Shown: one piece after another, positions 56,101 through 64,000 of the stretch
Layout: each line of letters begins with the position of its first letter
How positions within the stretch are numbered: the first letter of the stretch is position 1
NCBI RefSeq assembly: GCF_003386165.1
Contig: NZ_QRDV01000002.1
Span: 372,001-436,000, forward strand
DNA length: 64,000 nucleotides
Direction of reading: 5' to 3'
Origin: Winogradskyella eximia
Lineage (GTDB): Bacteria; Bacteroidota; Bacteroidia; Flavobacteriales; Flavobacteriaceae
Notes under the pieces: model-generated
Databases searched by the model: none
Seen by the model: the letters and a program-made list of their open reading frames with translations, nothing else
What the model was told of the DNA's origin: nothing
Made by a program: the position numbers and the translations under genes

Positions 56101-56751
56101 GGAGCTTTAGTTTTTGACAGTGGAGATGATTTTGAGCACATCACGGCTAATGAATCCACTTATAGCGGTTTATTTAATGCAAGTAACAGCAATAACAATT
56201 TTAAAAACAGAAGCGATAATAAAGGTCCAGAGCCAGAAGGTGTCACTATTACAGAAATTGATGGTCAAGTATATGCGTTTATAACCTTAGAACGTGTTGG
56301 TGGTTTTATGACATACAACATTACAGATCCAAACAATCCTGTTTTTGAAAAATACATAAACAATAGAGATTTAGGTGAAGATGAAGGTGGCGATTTAGGG
56401 CCAGAAGGTATTATTTATGTCACTCCAGAAAATAGTCCAAATGACACTGGTTTAGTGATTATGGCTAATGAAGTAAGTTCTACATTAAGTTTCTATGCGC
56501 TAAATGCTACAACCTTAAGCACAGAAGAATTCACTTTACAATCTGAAGGTTTAAAAATGTATCCTAATCCTTCAAAATCTAACCAAACGGTATATTTTAA
56601 TCAAACGGTTTCTGTGTCATTATTTGATCTTCAAGGTCGTGAAATAGTGTCTAAAGAAAATACAATGGATTTTCAATTACCGAGTTTAACTGCTGGTACT
56701 TATATCTTGAAAACAAAAAATGGAGAAAGCTTTAAGCTTATAATTAAATAA
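53182..56751 (+). CDS. Large secreted protein: LTD, Calx-beta, choice-of-anchor I and T9SS domains
   Basis: 1189 aa from ATG 53182; the in-frame TTG at 53119 would precede the signal by 21 residues. Signal peptide ends at CSAQ (19). Residues 20-210 form an unassigned N-terminal beta domain ('AFIAFNADGDDDFAMVTF'). Next come an SbsA-type Ig-like module (about 230-320), a lamin-tail domain (about 324-480, 'ITEIMYNAPSDDSDALEFLEIYNNS'), a Calx-beta domain (about 497-610), and a long beta-propeller-like choice-of-anchor I region (about 617-1100, 'LLVANEGQPNDDYSEDPEGSISVID', 'AGNLPDMVGFTPDGT'). It ends in a type A T9SS signal ('LKMYPNPSKSNQ'). Possibly phosphatase- or nuclease-related; unproven. Confidence 0.88.
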   Translation: MKHFLQLFFMLFTCICSAQLNTGDMAFIAFNADGDDDFAMVTFVDIPANTTIYFSDKEWTGTEFNSGEANYQWQSGASVISAGSIITFYAISATPSISHGTIVGSPGGLSASAEAIFAYHGTDIDTPTTFIAAVANASSAYDDGAGTGLTGTGLTEGTTAITYPSGTDIAAYKGIRTGFTPNGYLVALNDMTNYDIQDESGDQSIDTIAPDVPFDTTAFSISTTDTNPPSVANTIAIGQNSVEVTFTETITQASAETLNNYVFSPALTVNSVIYDNNTLTATITHSGFTEGTAYTLSVNNLEDSSNNIQIVAYVSDNLFYNDLTTGLIITEIMYNAPSDDSDALEFLEIYNNSANSINLGGITVNDEGNFSFIFPEMTLASESIVLIATDKASADAFYGVSFLDMPQAISNALGNGGELLEIKNSEGIVISQVEYSDDAPWPTSADGDGPSLELLNPEGDFNEGTNWTPATNLAGQSIGENVFASPGSYSPITNITPQISFSESNFVINEDGTSLELSIELSAATTNIVSVDVNLVTELLTATETDDFTFTNQTIDFPANSTEAITITIPIVDDAVIEMDELFILSLSNPVNGTLGTYETTGIYIIDNDTATPSATDVLDITYLSSYLVDGAGSAEIVAHDPVSERLFVLNSTGQKLEIIDFSDINAISTISAIDLSTYGDPTSVAYMNNMVALGISKGPLEDGVVVFCDIDGTILSTVTAGNLPDMVGFTPDGTKLLVANEGQPNDDYSEDPEGSISVIDVTAGLGNISQTDVTSINFNSFDSQLASLQAAGVRVFGPNASVSQDLEPEYISFSSDSQTAYVTLQENNAIGVIDLITNTITSILPLGLKDHALAGNTLDASDDTDFIFLANWPVKGMYMPDAMASYEVGGITYLVTANEGDAREYDTFEEEERVSDLNLDPTVFPNAEFLKLDSNLGRLTVTNATGDTDNDGDFDEIHVLGSRSFSIWNATTGALVFDSGDDFEHITANESTYSGLFNASNSNNNFKNRSDNKGPEPEGVTITEIDGQVYAFITLERVGGFMTYNITDPNNPVFEKYINNRDLGEDEGGDLGPEGIIYVTPENSPNDTGLVIMANEVSSTLSFYALNATTLSTEEFTLQSEGLKMYPNPSKSNQTVYFNQTVSVSLFDLQGREIVSKENTMDFQLPSLTAGTYILKTKNGESFKLIIK

Positions 56752-56777
56752 GAAACTCAAAACTATATTTCAAAACT

Positions 56778-56806
56778 AAACACCTTCATTTTGAAGGTGT
56801 TTTTTT
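56778..56806 (+). terminator. Terminator
   Basis: AAACACCTTCA (56778-56788) pairs with TGAAGGTGTTT (56792-56802) and T run follows. Confidence 0.9.
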
Positions 56807-56893
56807 ATTAATTAAATCCATTTTTAGTTAAAAAACATTCCTAATGATACTGAATAATTATATTTTAGTATTTTTCATAAAAAATAAAATACT

Positions 56894-57382
56894 ATGAAAA
56901 AAATAACCTATTTTTTATTTGCACTTACCATATTACTAACCGCTTGTGAAGGTGATCAAGGACCTCCTGGACTAAATGGATTCAACGGAGAAACAGCACC
57001 AGCTTTTGAAGTTACAAGAAGTTTTAATTCTCCAAATTATGATGCAAATGTTGCTTTCGGTTTCGACGTCTACCCTGACGAAGTTGTCTTGGTTTACATT
57101 TTATGGGAGACATTAGATGATGGAACACAGGTTTGGAGACAAATGCCTCAAACTGTAATCTTTGAAGATGGCAATGATTTGGTGTATAATTTTGATTTCA
57201 CACAATTTGATGTCCAATTATTCTTAGACGGATCTAATTTAGATATTTTAGATTCTGTTTGGACTCAAAATCAAAGATTCAGAATTATTGTTATTCCTAC
57301 AACAAATTATAATCGTGCAGATTATTCAGATATAGAAACAGTTATGAGCATGTATGGAATTGAAGAATTTGAGCAAAGATAA
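56894..57382 (+). CDS. Small lipoprotein with collagen-like GXY stretch
   Basis: 162 aa. Lipobox LTAC with Cys18, then EGDQGPPGLNGFNGE, a short Gly-X-Y stretch that resembles collagen-like linkers of Bacteroidetes lipoproteins. The remaining domain is beta-rich ('VFGFDVYPDEVVLVYILWETLDDGTQVWRQMPQ'-like) and unrecognised. The function is unknown. It is followed by a terminator before sdaA. Confidence 0.75.
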   Translation: MKKITYFLFALTILLTACEGDQGPPGLNGFNGETAPAFEVTRSFNSPNYDANVAFGFDVYPDEVVLVYILWETLDDGTQVWRQMPQTVIFEDGNDLVYNFDFTQFDVQLFLDGSNLDILDSVWTQNQRFRIIVIPTTNYNRADYSDIETVMSMYGIEEFEQR

Positions 57383-57407
57383 TTTTAACGATATAATAAA
57401 TTAACTG

Positions 57408-57442
57408 ACAGCTTTGATTTTTAATCAAGGCTGTTTTTTTTT
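57408..57442 (+). terminator. Terminator before sdaA
   Basis: ACAGC-TTGATT pairs with AATCAAGGCTGT around a short T loop, then an eight-T run. Confidence 0.85.
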
Positions 57443-57465
57443 AAGTGCTTCATTCAAACAAACTG

Positions 57466-57473
57466 TATATTTG
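57466..57473 (+). promoter_or_regulatory. Candidate -7 box of sdaA
   Basis: TATATTTG, perfect TAnnTTTG, 24 bases before the ATG. Confidence 0.5.
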
Positions 57474-57497
57474 TGCATCTTAAAATTGTATAATTAG

Positions 57498-58922
57498 ATG
57501 GAATGTATCTCTATTTTCGATATGCTTAAAATTGGCGTCGGACCTTCAAGCTCGCATACTCTAGGACCTTGGAGAGCTGCTGAACGTTGGATAAAAGAAT
57601 TAAAAGACAAAAAACGTTTTGATAAAGTTGAAAAAATAACCGTTGATCTTTATGGTTCTCTTTCCCTAACTGGTAAAGGACATGCTACAGATTTTGCAGT
57701 TGTATTAGGTTTAACAGGAGCAGATCCAGAACGCATGCCTATTGAAAGTATTAATACTATTATCGATGACGTTAAAACAACTAATGTTTTAATGTTTAAT
57801 AATGAAAAATTAATACCCTTTGATTTTAAAACAAATATCGTTTTTAACCGTAAATTTCTTCCTTTTCATTCTAACGGAATGGTTTTTTCTGCATTAATTA
57901 ATGGCAGAAACTACAAATCTACCTACTACTCTATTGGTGGTGGATTTGTGGTACAAGAAGAACGAAAGCTATCTAAAGCTAATAAAATTATATTCTATTG
58001 TACTTTTCCTTATCCTGTGTCTTATGGAGAAGAACTCTTGAAATTTTGTAATCAATTACAGCTACCTATTTCTGGAGTGGTTTTAGAAAATGAAAAATCA
58101 ATTAGAGAAGAAGCTTCAATAGATTTTGAATTAAAGCGCATTTGGGACACCATGTTAGAATGCATGTATGTTGGCTGCCACACTGAAGGTAATTTACCTG
58201 GAGGACTCAATGTAAGACGACGTGCATACGACATGCATAAAAATTTAATTGGTGATCATAAATATGATAATCCACAAGAATGGCTAGAAACGATTCGTAA
58301 AACAGAAGTTAAATTTAGACAAATCTTAAAGTGGGTGAGCTGTTTTGCCTTAGCTGTTAATGAAGTTAATGCCTCATTAGGTAGAGTTGTTACTGCACCA
58401 ACTAATGGAAGTGCTGGCGTTATTCCTGCTGTACTGATGTATTATTTGGTAATTGAAAACCATGATGCAGATTTTAATCATATCAAAAAATTCTTGGCGG
58501 TTGCAGGCGAAATCGGAAGTATCTTTAAAAAAGGCGCCACCATTTCTGCTGCAATGGGAGGCTGTCAAGCAGAAATTGGAGTCTCTTCTGCAATGGCAGC
58601 TGGTGCATTAACCGAATTACTAGGAGGAACTCCAGAACAAGTTTTGGTAGCTGCAGAAATAGCTATGGAGCATCACTTAGGTCTTACATGTGACCCAATT
58701 GGTGGTTTAGTTCAGATTCCTTGTATAGAACGTAATTCTATGGGAGCGATTAAAGCCATTAATGCTGCGGAATTAGCTCTAGAAACAGACCCTAAAAACG
58801 TAAAAGTCCCTCTAGATAAAGTTGTACAAACCATGTGGGAAACCGCAAAAGACATGAGTTCTAAATATAAAGAAACTTCTGAAGGTGGTCTGGCAGTTGG
58901 TGTAAACTTAACAGATTGTTAA
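57498..58922 (+). CDS. sdaA: L-serine ammonia-lyase, iron-sulfur type
   Basis: 474 aa, single-chain SdaA. It deaminates L-serine to pyruvate. The N-terminal '[27 protein letters not shown]' and '[15 protein letters not shown]' are typical, and '[17 protein letters not shown]' lies near 301-317. Three cysteines that ligate the [4Fe-4S] cluster are Cys356 (GGCQAE), Cys398 (TCDP) and Cys409 (PCIE), with spacing 42 and 11 as in the known bacterial enzyme. With glyA and panB in the window it belongs to serine and one-carbon metabolism. Confidence 0.97.
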   Translation: MECISIFDMLKIGVGPSSSHTLGPWRAAERWIKELKDKKRFDKVEKITVDLYGSLSLTGKGHATDFAVVLGLTGADPERMPIESINTIIDDVKTTNVLMFNNEKLIPFDFKTNIVFNRKFLPFHSNGMVFSALINGRNYKSTYYSIGGGFVVQEERKLSKANKIIFYCTFPYPVSYGEELLKFCNQLQLPISGVVLENEKSIREEASIDFELKRIWDTMLECMYVGCHTEGNLPGGLNVRRRAYDMHKNLIGDHKYDNPQEWLETIRKTEVKFRQILKWVSCFALAVNEVNASLGRVVTAPTNGSAGVIPAVLMYYLVIENHDADFNHIKKFLAVAGEIGSIFKKGATISAAMGGCQAEIGVSSAMAAGALTELLGGTPEQVLVAAEIAMEHHLGLTCDPIGGLVQIPCIERNSMGAIKAINAAELALETDPKNVKVPLDKVVQTMWETAKDMSSKYKETSEGGLAVGVNLTDC

Positions 58923-59000
58923 TCTCGCCTATTCCACAAATGAAAATAACTCTACACATTATTAAATTAAACTGTTTTAATTTTTACTTATACTAAAAAC

Positions 59001-59057
59001 AGAGATTTGTTACCTTATAATTCCGTGGTGGATTAATCAATAATTTAACAAATCTCT
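59001..59057. promoter_or_regulatory. Perfect inverted repeat upstream of panB
   Basis: AGAGATTTGTTA (59001-59012) and TAACAAATCTCT (59046-59057) are exact inverse copies (12 bp) with a 33-base spacer, ending 30 bases before the panB ATG. It may be an operator or a leader hairpin. No known pan regulator site was recognised. Confidence 0.45.
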
Positions 59058-59087
59058 TTACTTTTACAAACAACTAATAAAAACAAG

Positions 59088-59906
59088 ATGTCAACAGCAA
59101 AAAAAGAATATAAACGAATAACAGTTAAGACTTTAGTAGATATGAAGTCTAAAGGTGAAAAAATATCAATGCTAACAGCTTATGACTATACCATGGCAAA
59201 AATTGTAGATGGAGCTGGTATTGATGTTATTTTAGTTGGTGATTCTGCAAGTAACGTTATGGCCGGACACGAAACTACTTTACCAATCACTTTAGACCAA
59301 ATGATTTATCATGCGTCTTCTGTAGTTAGAGCTATAGACAGATCTTTAGTTGTAGTCGATTTGCCATTTGGAAGTTATCAAAGTGACCCAAAAGAAGCCT
59401 TACGCTCCGCTATTAGAATAATGAAAGAATCTGGAGGCCATGCTGTAAAAATGGAAGGCGGAAAAGAAGTAAAAGAATCTATAAAACGTATTTTACATGC
59501 TGGTATTCCGGTAATGGGACATTTAGGACTTACACCGCAATCTATATACAAATTTGGAACTTATACCGTTAGAGCAAAAGAAGAACAAGAAGCTGAACAA
59601 TTAAAGTCTGATGCTTTAATGCTAGAAAAAGCAGGTTGTTTTGCTATTGTTGTAGAAAAAATACCAGCTGCTTTAGCTAGAGAAGTTGCAGAAAGTGTTT
59701 CTATTCCTGTAATTGGTATTGGTGCTGGAGATGGTGTTGACGGACAAGTATTAGTTTTACATGATATGTTGGGCATGACGCATGAATTTAATCCTCGCTT
59801 TTTACGTCGTTACATGAATCTTTATGAAGATATGACAAAAGCAATTTCTCAATATGTAGACGACGTGAAATCTGAAGATTTCCCTAATGCTGATGAGCAG
59901 TATTAG
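59088..59906 (+). CDS. panB: 3-methyl-2-oxobutanoate hydroxymethyltransferase
   Basis: 272 aa, normal length. It adds a hydroxymethyl group from methylene-THF to alpha-ketoisovalerate, first step of pantothenate synthesis. '[19 protein letters not shown]' (49-67, with metal-binding Asp52), '[13 protein letters not shown]' and '[14 protein letters not shown]' are typical. An inverted repeat lies in front of it. A pseudouridine synthase gene starts 26 bases after its stop and is probably cotranscribed. Confidence 0.97.
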   Translation: MSTAKKEYKRITVKTLVDMKSKGEKISMLTAYDYTMAKIVDGAGIDVILVGDSASNVMAGHETTLPITLDQMIYHASSVVRAIDRSLVVVDLPFGSYQSDPKEALRSAIRIMKESGGHAVKMEGGKEVKESIKRILHAGIPVMGHLGLTPQSIYKFGTYTVRAKEEQEAEQLKSDALMLEKAGCFAIVVEKIPAALAREVAESVSIPVIGIGAGDGVDGQVLVLHDMLGMTHEFNPRFLRRYMNLYEDMTKAISQYVDDVKSEDFPNADEQY

Positions 59907-59932
59907 TAAGAAAAATAATTATTTAGGTACAC

Positions 59933-60643
59933 GTGGCTAATAGATCAGAAAAAATTCTTTCTAATAAAAATAATCTTCAAGTTTTACATGAAGATAATCA
60001 CATCATCATAGTCAATAAGCGCGCTGGAGACATTGTACAAGGAGATAAAACTGGTGACAAGCCTTTGAGCGAAGTGGTTAAATCTTATTTAAAAGATAAA
60101 TACAATAAGGAAGGCAATGTTTATTTAGGTGTAGTACATCGTTTAGATAGACCAACCACAGGTATAGTAATGTTTGCAAAAACCAGTAAAGCCTTACCAA
60201 GATTAAATAAATTATTTGCAGAAAAGACAGCAAAAAAAACATATTGGACTTTGGTTAAAAATCAGCCACCAAAAACTGAAGACAAACTTGTACATTGGTT
60301 AAAAAAGAACCCAAAAAACAATAAATCAACAGCTTATGCTAAAGAAGTTGATGGCAGTAAAAAGGCGATACTTCATTATCAATTAAAACAAACTTTAGAT
60401 AATTTTTATCTTTTAGAAATTGATTTAGAAACAGGTAGACATCATCAAATTAGAGTGCAACTATCATCTATAGGCTGTCCTATTAAAGGTGATTTAAAGT
60501 ACGGGTTTGATCGCAGTAATAAAGATGCAAGCATTAGTTTACATGCCAGAACATTACGTTTTATTCATCCTGTAAAAAAAGAAGAAGTGTTTATTACTGC
60601 TCCATTACCAAATGATGCGCTTTGGGATGCTTGTAATATATAA
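59933..60643 (+). CDS. RluA-family pseudouridine synthase (compact)
   Basis: 236 aa. GTG start at 59933 is forced because an in-frame TAG lies three codons upstream and no early ATG exists in the frame. The catalytic HRLDRPTTGIVM has Asp72; 'GRHHQIRVQLSSIGCPIKGD' (C-terminal) binds RNA. A plain RluA enzyme without S4 domain, unlike the long homologue at 12342-14024. It modifies rRNA or tRNA. It is 26 bases downstream of panB, likely the same transcript, and convergent (12 bases apart) with the histidine kinase. Confidence 0.92.
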   Translation: MANRSEKILSNKNNLQVLHEDNHIIIVNKRAGDIVQGDKTGDKPLSEVVKSYLKDKYNKEGNVYLGVVHRLDRPTTGIVMFAKTSKALPRLNKLFAEKTAKKTYWTLVKNQPPKTEDKLVHWLKKNPKNNKSTAYAKEVDGSKKAILHYQLKQTLDNFYLLEIDLETGRHHQIRVQLSSIGCPIKGDLKYGFDRSNKDASISLHARTLRFIHPVKKEEVFITAPLPNDALWDACNI

Positions 60644-60655
60644 ACTAACTAGGCT

Positions 60656-61480
60656 TTAAAAATTAAATTCTATATCGTTTGATTTATAAGGACAAACAAT
60701 TGTTAGGGTTGTCCCATTTTCAGGTTTTGAGTCTAAATTAAAACTTGCTTTTACTAGTTCTGCTCGTTTTTCCATATTAATTAAACCCGAGCCTTTCTCT
60801 GCTATATCTTTATCAAAGCCATTACCATCATCTTCTACAATGATTTTCATATGATCTTCTAGATAATTTAATGTAACATTTAAGTTTTCTGCTTCAGCGT
60901 ATTTTAGAGTATTAGAGAAAAACTCTTGAAGGATTCTAAATAAAATAATTTCGTTTTTCTTGTTTTCAAAATTCACTTTATCTCCATTAATAAAAAGGCT
61001 AGAGTGAATTAATCCGGTTTTATTAATACGTTCTATTTCGTTTTTTACTGTAGCTTCAAAACCTAAATTAAAAATAACATCGCTATTTAAAGATTTTGAT
61101 AAAGCTCTCACTTCATCTAGCGTACTTTTTAAAGTTTCTGCTGCGTTACTAACTTTAATTTTTACGTCATCACTCACAACTTTAACTGCTGCATTCATTT
61201 GCATTGTTGACATTACGAGCATTTGACCAATATTATCATGCAATTCTCTACCAATATGTTTTAAGGTTTCTTCTTGTATTTCCTGTTGAGTTTTAGACAA
61301 CTCTTCCTCAAACTTTTGCTTCTGGTTAAACTTTTCAATAAGAATTTTATTTTTTCGTTTTTGAAAAACAACAAAGAACACAATCACTAAGGCTGTTACT
61401 ATTAACAAAACCGCAATCATGTATATTAAAAGATACCTTTCGGCTTCAGTACTAACTAATTTTTCTCTGGTTTGGACCAT
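60656..61480 (-). CDS. Sensor histidine kinase (HisKA_3 type)
   Basis: 274 aa. One transmembrane helix (about 17-39), a coiled-coil linker (about 45-75), then the HisKA_3 dimerisation domain with the phosphoacceptor His81 in RELHDNIGQML. The ATPase domain shows the N box ('EFFSNTLKYAEA'), G1 (EDDGNGFD) and G2 ('GSGLINMEKRAEL'). Such kinases normally pair with NarL-type response regulators, but none is in the window. Almost no extracytosolic sensing domain exists, so input probably comes from the polytopic protein encoded just upstream, whose gene it overlaps by 25 bases. Confidence 0.9.
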   Translation of the reverse strand: MVQTREKLVSTEAERYLLIYMIAVLLIVTALVIVFFVVFQKRKNKILIEKFNQKQKFEEELSKTQQEIQEETLKHIGRELHDNIGQMLVMSTMQMNAAVKVVSDDVKIKVSNAAETLKSTLDEVRALSKSLNSDVIFNLGFEATVKNEIERINKTGLIHSSLFINGDKVNFENKKNEIILFRILQEFFSNTLKYAEAENLNVTLNYLEDHMKIIVEDDGNGFDKDIAEKGSGLINMEKRAELVKASFNLDSKPENGTTLTIVCPYKSNDIEFNF

Positions 61481-62160
61481 AATAATGCAAATGTAAAAAT
61501 TGAGTACATGAAAATGTTAGAAATCAAGAAAACTTGCCATTGTAATAAAACAAAATTCCAGTCCATATCATTAAAATACTTATCAAAAAAAAGGATAGTG
61601 CTTGTAATTAGAAACCAAATAAATAAAGTTGCACTGATATAAAAATTAATGGATCTGTAAAAATCCAAGATCTTATCACTGGTTAAAATTTCTAAAAAAT
61701 ATAAAAAACAAGATAAGATTATCAATACTGTACCTCCCAGTACAATCGGGCTCGAACTATAAATAAAGAACTCATCAATATTTGTAACGATTACTAGTAT
61801 TGAAATCACAAAAAACACATATCTAGAAACACGTAACAGTATTGAATACATCTTATTGGTTATGACTTTTTCTAAATACCAAGAGTAAAACAAAGCACTA
61901 CCCATTGTCCAAAAAATAGTAAACCACCAATAATTTCTTTCAAAAACGGTTCCTTCAATTAAATGAAATAATCCCAAATCCTCGAAATGCCATGGATAAC
62001 CTCCAATAAATTCAATTAATGGAATGGCACAAATAAACCAAATAAAATATTTTGCGTGGCTATTTTTAAACTTCTTATAAACTATTAGTCCAATAATAGC
62101 GGCCATTAACTCAACGCCATACGTCAATAGCGAATAATTATTTTTTAAGAATTCGTCCAA
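61456..62160 (-). CDS. Polytopic membrane protein, putative 7-TM sensor module
   Basis: 234 aa with about seven hydrophobic helices: roughly 10-27, 37-55, 78-97, 107-125, 137-155, 170-190 and 205-228. The segments 'FIWFICAIPLIEFIGGYPWHFEDLG' and 'FERNYWWFTIFWTMGSALFYSWYLEK' are aromatic rich. No known domain. It overlaps the histidine kinase gene by 25 bases and follows the anchored protein gene by 11 bases, so it is part of a three-gene operon. Likely the sensory half of the kinase. Confidence 0.8.
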   Translation of the reverse strand: MDEFLKNNYSLLTYGVELMAAIIGLIVYKKFKNSHAKYFIWFICAIPLIEFIGGYPWHFEDLGLFHLIEGTVFERNYWWFTIFWTMGSALFYSWYLEKVITNKMYSILLRVSRYVFFVISILVIVTNIDEFFIYSSSPIVLGGTVLIILSCFLYFLEILTSDKILDFYRSINFYISATLFIWFLITSTILFFDKYFNDMDWNFVLLQWQVFLISNIFMYSIFTFALLWSKPEKN

Positions 62161-62171
62161 GAAAATTATAT

Positions 62172-62684
62172 TTATTGCGGATAATTAGCTGAAGGTGGTT
62201 TACCATTACCACCACCATTTAACCCATCAGAGTTATCCAAATCACCACTTTTTCCTTGCAATGAAAAGAAACTCCCTTCAGAGGTATTATCAAAACCTGT
62301 TGGCACAAAAAGTAAGGTCGTTAAGCCTGGTTCATCACCATTATTTGGATACGCACCCAAATACAAACGTAAACCATCCATAGTTTGATTGTTTTCAGCG
62401 GCTTGTTGCTTAGCGTATTTTATATAATCTTCAATATCTTCTAATTTATACCAAGAAGATCTATTATCTTGAGTTTTAGCATTCTTAAATATTGAATCAC
62501 TAATTAGCTTATGTCTTGGATTAAAAGCTTGGGTCAGTGCTGTAATTTGAGCTGGTGTAATAATACCAGAAGGCGGTTTAATTGTAGGTGGTTCTTCCAT
62601 CATATTTACATCTTTAGAACAATAAAAATACATCGCAAGTGCTCCTAGAATGATTCCTAGAATGAGTAATCCAAATTTTTTCAT
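62172..62684 (-). CDS. Membrane-anchored extracytoplasmic protein, first gene of sensor operon
   Basis: 170 aa. An N-terminal hydrophobic helix (about 4-21, 'GLLILGIILGALAMYFYC') anchors it without a lipobox. The rest is outside the membrane: a stretch 'GIITPAQITALTQAFNPRHKLI', 'DNRSSWYKLEDIEDYIKYAKQQAAENN', and 'DGLRLYLGAYPNN' plus a Gly/Asn-rich tail (about 145-170). I do not know a family function. It probably detects something or supports the polytopic protein. A 69-base AT-rich spacer precedes it. Confidence 0.75.
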   Translation of the reverse strand: MKKFGLLILGIILGALAMYFYCSKDVNMMEEPPTIKPPSGIITPAQITALTQAFNPRHKLISDSIFKNAKTQDNRSSWYKLEDIEDYIKYAKQQAAENNQTMDGLRLYLGAYPNNGDEPGLTTLLFVPTGFDNTSEGSFFSLQGKSGDLDNSDGLNGGGNGKPPSANYPQ

Positions 62685-62769
62685 GGTTGATTGAATTTAG
62701 TTAATAGCTGTTCTAAAGTATCGATTTTATTTAACATATAAAATTTTTATTAAACGTTTTCTTACAAAC

Positions 62770-63618
62770 TCAACCTTTTAGTCTGATTTTTAAACTGTTA
62801 GATGTATTTTTTTGACTTAACATATTTATAGCATTTTCTGTTAATTGTAATATTCTCGGATAACCACCTGTAGTTTGGCAATCTCGCATTAAAACAATAA
62901 GTTGTCCTAATGGTGTAAGTTGCACAGTTCCTGGCAATACAGGAGCTGTTAAAATAGGTTCTAGATTATTCTGAAATAAAGGCTTAAGCTGATAAGCCAT
63001 ACGATTATTGTACCTTGAAACGTGAAACTCTTGCTCAAACAAAGCATCTTGTTGAGCTTGTGATAATTTATAGAATTCTGGACCTATCATTACTTCCAAT
63101 ACAGTATTTGATAAAATTTTAGGCTTGAAGTTTAATTTTGCATTTTTTGAATTTTCTAAATGTACATAATCTGCAATTGCAATAACATCACCTTTTTCAA
63201 TTTTAATAGCCTTCGTAACACCTTTTATCATACTTCTGCTACCTAAGACCGTTTCAGTTAAAAAACCACCTTTTACCGCAATATAAGTTCTAAAACCTTC
63301 TAATAATCTACTAAAAGTTAAGATATCATTTGGTTCAATCTTAATAGACTTAAACATCTCAATTGATTTTCCGTTTAATTCAGGATGCATATTTGCTCCA
63401 GTTATAGCAATCGTAGTAGGATTTGTAAATTGTAATTCAGCACCAGTCATAGTCATTTCTATAACAGCATCTTGTTTATCATTTCCTAAAAGCGCGTTTG
63501 CAAACGCACTAGAATACGAATCCATTGCTCCAGAAACAGGCACACCAAAACTACGTTGTCCAAAACGCCCTAAATCTTGTATGGTAGAATAAAATCCTGC
63601 CTTTAAAACCTTAATCAT
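62770..63618 (-). CDS. pxpC: 5-oxoprolinase subunit C (biotin-dependent carboxyltransferase family)
   Basis: 282 aa. Family signature: 'VLKAGFYSTIQDLGRFGQRSFGVPVSGAMD' at the start, 'ITGANMHPELNGK' and a C-terminal 'MRDCQTTGGYPRILQL'. PxpC acts with PxpA and PxpB to turn 5-oxoproline into glutamate with ATP. The start overlaps the pxpB end by 8 bases, showing an operon. PxpA may lie beyond the window or downstream, though no pxpA follows on this side. Confidence 0.92.
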   Translation of the reverse strand: MIKVLKAGFYSTIQDLGRFGQRSFGVPVSGAMDSYSSAFANALLGNDKQDAVIEMTMTGAELQFTNPTTIAITGANMHPELNGKSIEMFKSIKIEPNDILTFSRLLEGFRTYIAVKGGFLTETVLGSRSMIKGVTKAIKIEKGDVIAIADYVHLENSKNAKLNFKPKILSNTVLEVMIGPEFYKLSQAQQDALFEQEFHVSRYNNRMAYQLKPLFQNNLEPILTAPVLPGTVQLTPLGQLIVLMRDCQTTGGYPRILQLTENAINMLSQKNTSNSLKIRLKG

Positions 63619-64000
63619 TAACTATAAGTTTTTTTGAATTAAAAGTTGAAAGCAAAACTTTATTTTGAATCTTTAAATATTCAGATTTAGTGATAGGATA
63701 AAATTTTACTTTATCTCCTGCTTTTATAAAACAAGGTGGATTTTGCTTTGAGTTAAATAATTCAATGGGTGAATTACCGATTATATGCCAACCTCCAGGA
63801 CTGTCTTGTGGATAGATTCCAGTCTGTTTTCCTCCTATGCCAACTGACCCTTTTTTTACGTTTAGGCTTGGTGTAATTTTTCGGTTTAAATGTAGGGTAG
63901 AATTCAAACCACCTAAGTATAAAAAACCAGGTAAAAATCCGGTAAAAAAAACAGTATAAAACGCCTCGGAATGTCGCTTTATAATTTCAGATTTTGAGAG
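63611..64000 (-). CDS. pxpB: 5-oxoprolinase subunit B, C-terminal part (5' end outside window)
   Basis: The frame stays open to base 64000 on the minus strand, 130 codons including the stop. 'YTVFFTGFLPGFLYLGGL' is the conserved PxpB/KipI core, and 'GIGGKQTGIYPQDSPGGWHIIG' the later one; the fragment ends 'LLSTFNSKKLIVND'. A TTG at 63907 is internal, not the start. It partners PxpC, whose gene it overlaps by 8 bases. Confidence 0.9.
   Translation of the reverse strand, partial: LSKSEIIKRHSEAFYTVFFTGFLPGFLYLGGLNSTLHLNRKITPSLNVKKGSVGIGGKQTGIYPQDSPGGWHIIGNSPIELFNSKQNPPCFIKAGDKVKFYPITKSEYLKIQNKVLLSTFNSKKLIVND

Noticed and set aside
58961..58985. AT-only stem after sdaA
   Set aside because: Composed of A and T almost alone, so pairing is expected by chance in this genome.
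1..64000. tRNA, rRNA, insertion sequences, CRISPR arrays, prophage genes
   Set aside because: No cloverleaf, no rRNA conserved stretches, no transposase or integrase motif and no regular spaced repeat found by reading; short tRNAs hidden in spacers cannot be fully excluded without a search tool.

Overview
The window looks like a chromosomal segment of a marine-type Flavobacteriaceae bacterium (phylum Bacteroidota). Evidence: strongly AT-rich DNA, -7 boxes of the Bacteroidetes type (TAnnTTTG), almost no Shine-Dalgarno sequences, many SPII lipoproteins, three large cell-surface proteins (two with a clear C-terminal type IX secretion sorting domain), a bacillithiol-type YtxJ protein, a menaquinone pathway and many short convergent-gene terminators. 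I see no rRNA or tRNA genes, insertion sequence, prophage or CRISPR array. It reads as mostly core and household genome with a few lineage-specific envelope genes. The genus cannot be fixed from the sequence alone.

Layout: 1-7.7 kb holds a truncated thioredoxin-fold gene, a TalC/FSA-type transaldolase, a short-chain dehydrogenase, the SRP RNA gene (minus strand), a glutaminyl cyclase lipoprotein and several envelope proteins, among them one with an odd cysteine cluster in front of an internal signal sequence. 7.7-14 kb holds a glucan phosphorylase-like protein lacking the PLP lysine, glyA, fumarylacetoacetase and a long RluA-type pseudouridine synthase. 14-27 kb is dominated by two very large secreted proteins (1151 and 2406 aa). 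27-36 kb carries ytxJ, clpB, mqo, a TraB/GumN protein, OmpW, deoC, deoD and a DUF2853 gene. 36-40 kb is a menaquinone block (menD, menF and a MenI/YdiI-like thioesterase) interrupted by an oppositely oriented lipoprotein gene. 40-45.5 kb carries a hydrolase, a nitronate monooxygenase-like gene, an ECF42-type sigma factor with its DGPF/YciI partner, an AlkD-like protein, a VOC protein and a YtxH protein behind a sigma-54-like site. 45.5-53 kb carries RlmI, an ECF sigma/anti-sigma/outer-membrane operon and dnaK. 53-57.4 kb holds a third large T9SS protein and a lipoprotein. 57.5-64 kb carries sdaA, panB, a second RluA enzyme, a three-gene sensor operon (anchored protein, polytopic membrane protein, histidine kinase) and the start of a 5-oxoprolinase operon (pxpB, pxpC).

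Functional links: GlyA, SdaA and PanB touch serine, one-carbon and pantothenate metabolism; DeoC and DeoD are nucleoside salvage enzymes; MenF, MenD and the thioesterase serve menaquinone, which Mqo reduces; ClpB and DnaK are partner chaperones. The best candidates for undescribed biology are the sensor operon at 60656-62684, the split cysteine-cluster protein at 3950-4744, the lysine-less phosphorylase at 7763-9403, and several inverted repeats in leaders and spacers (panB, clpB/ytxJ, dnaK, deoC). All functional calls are from sequence reading without a database search.
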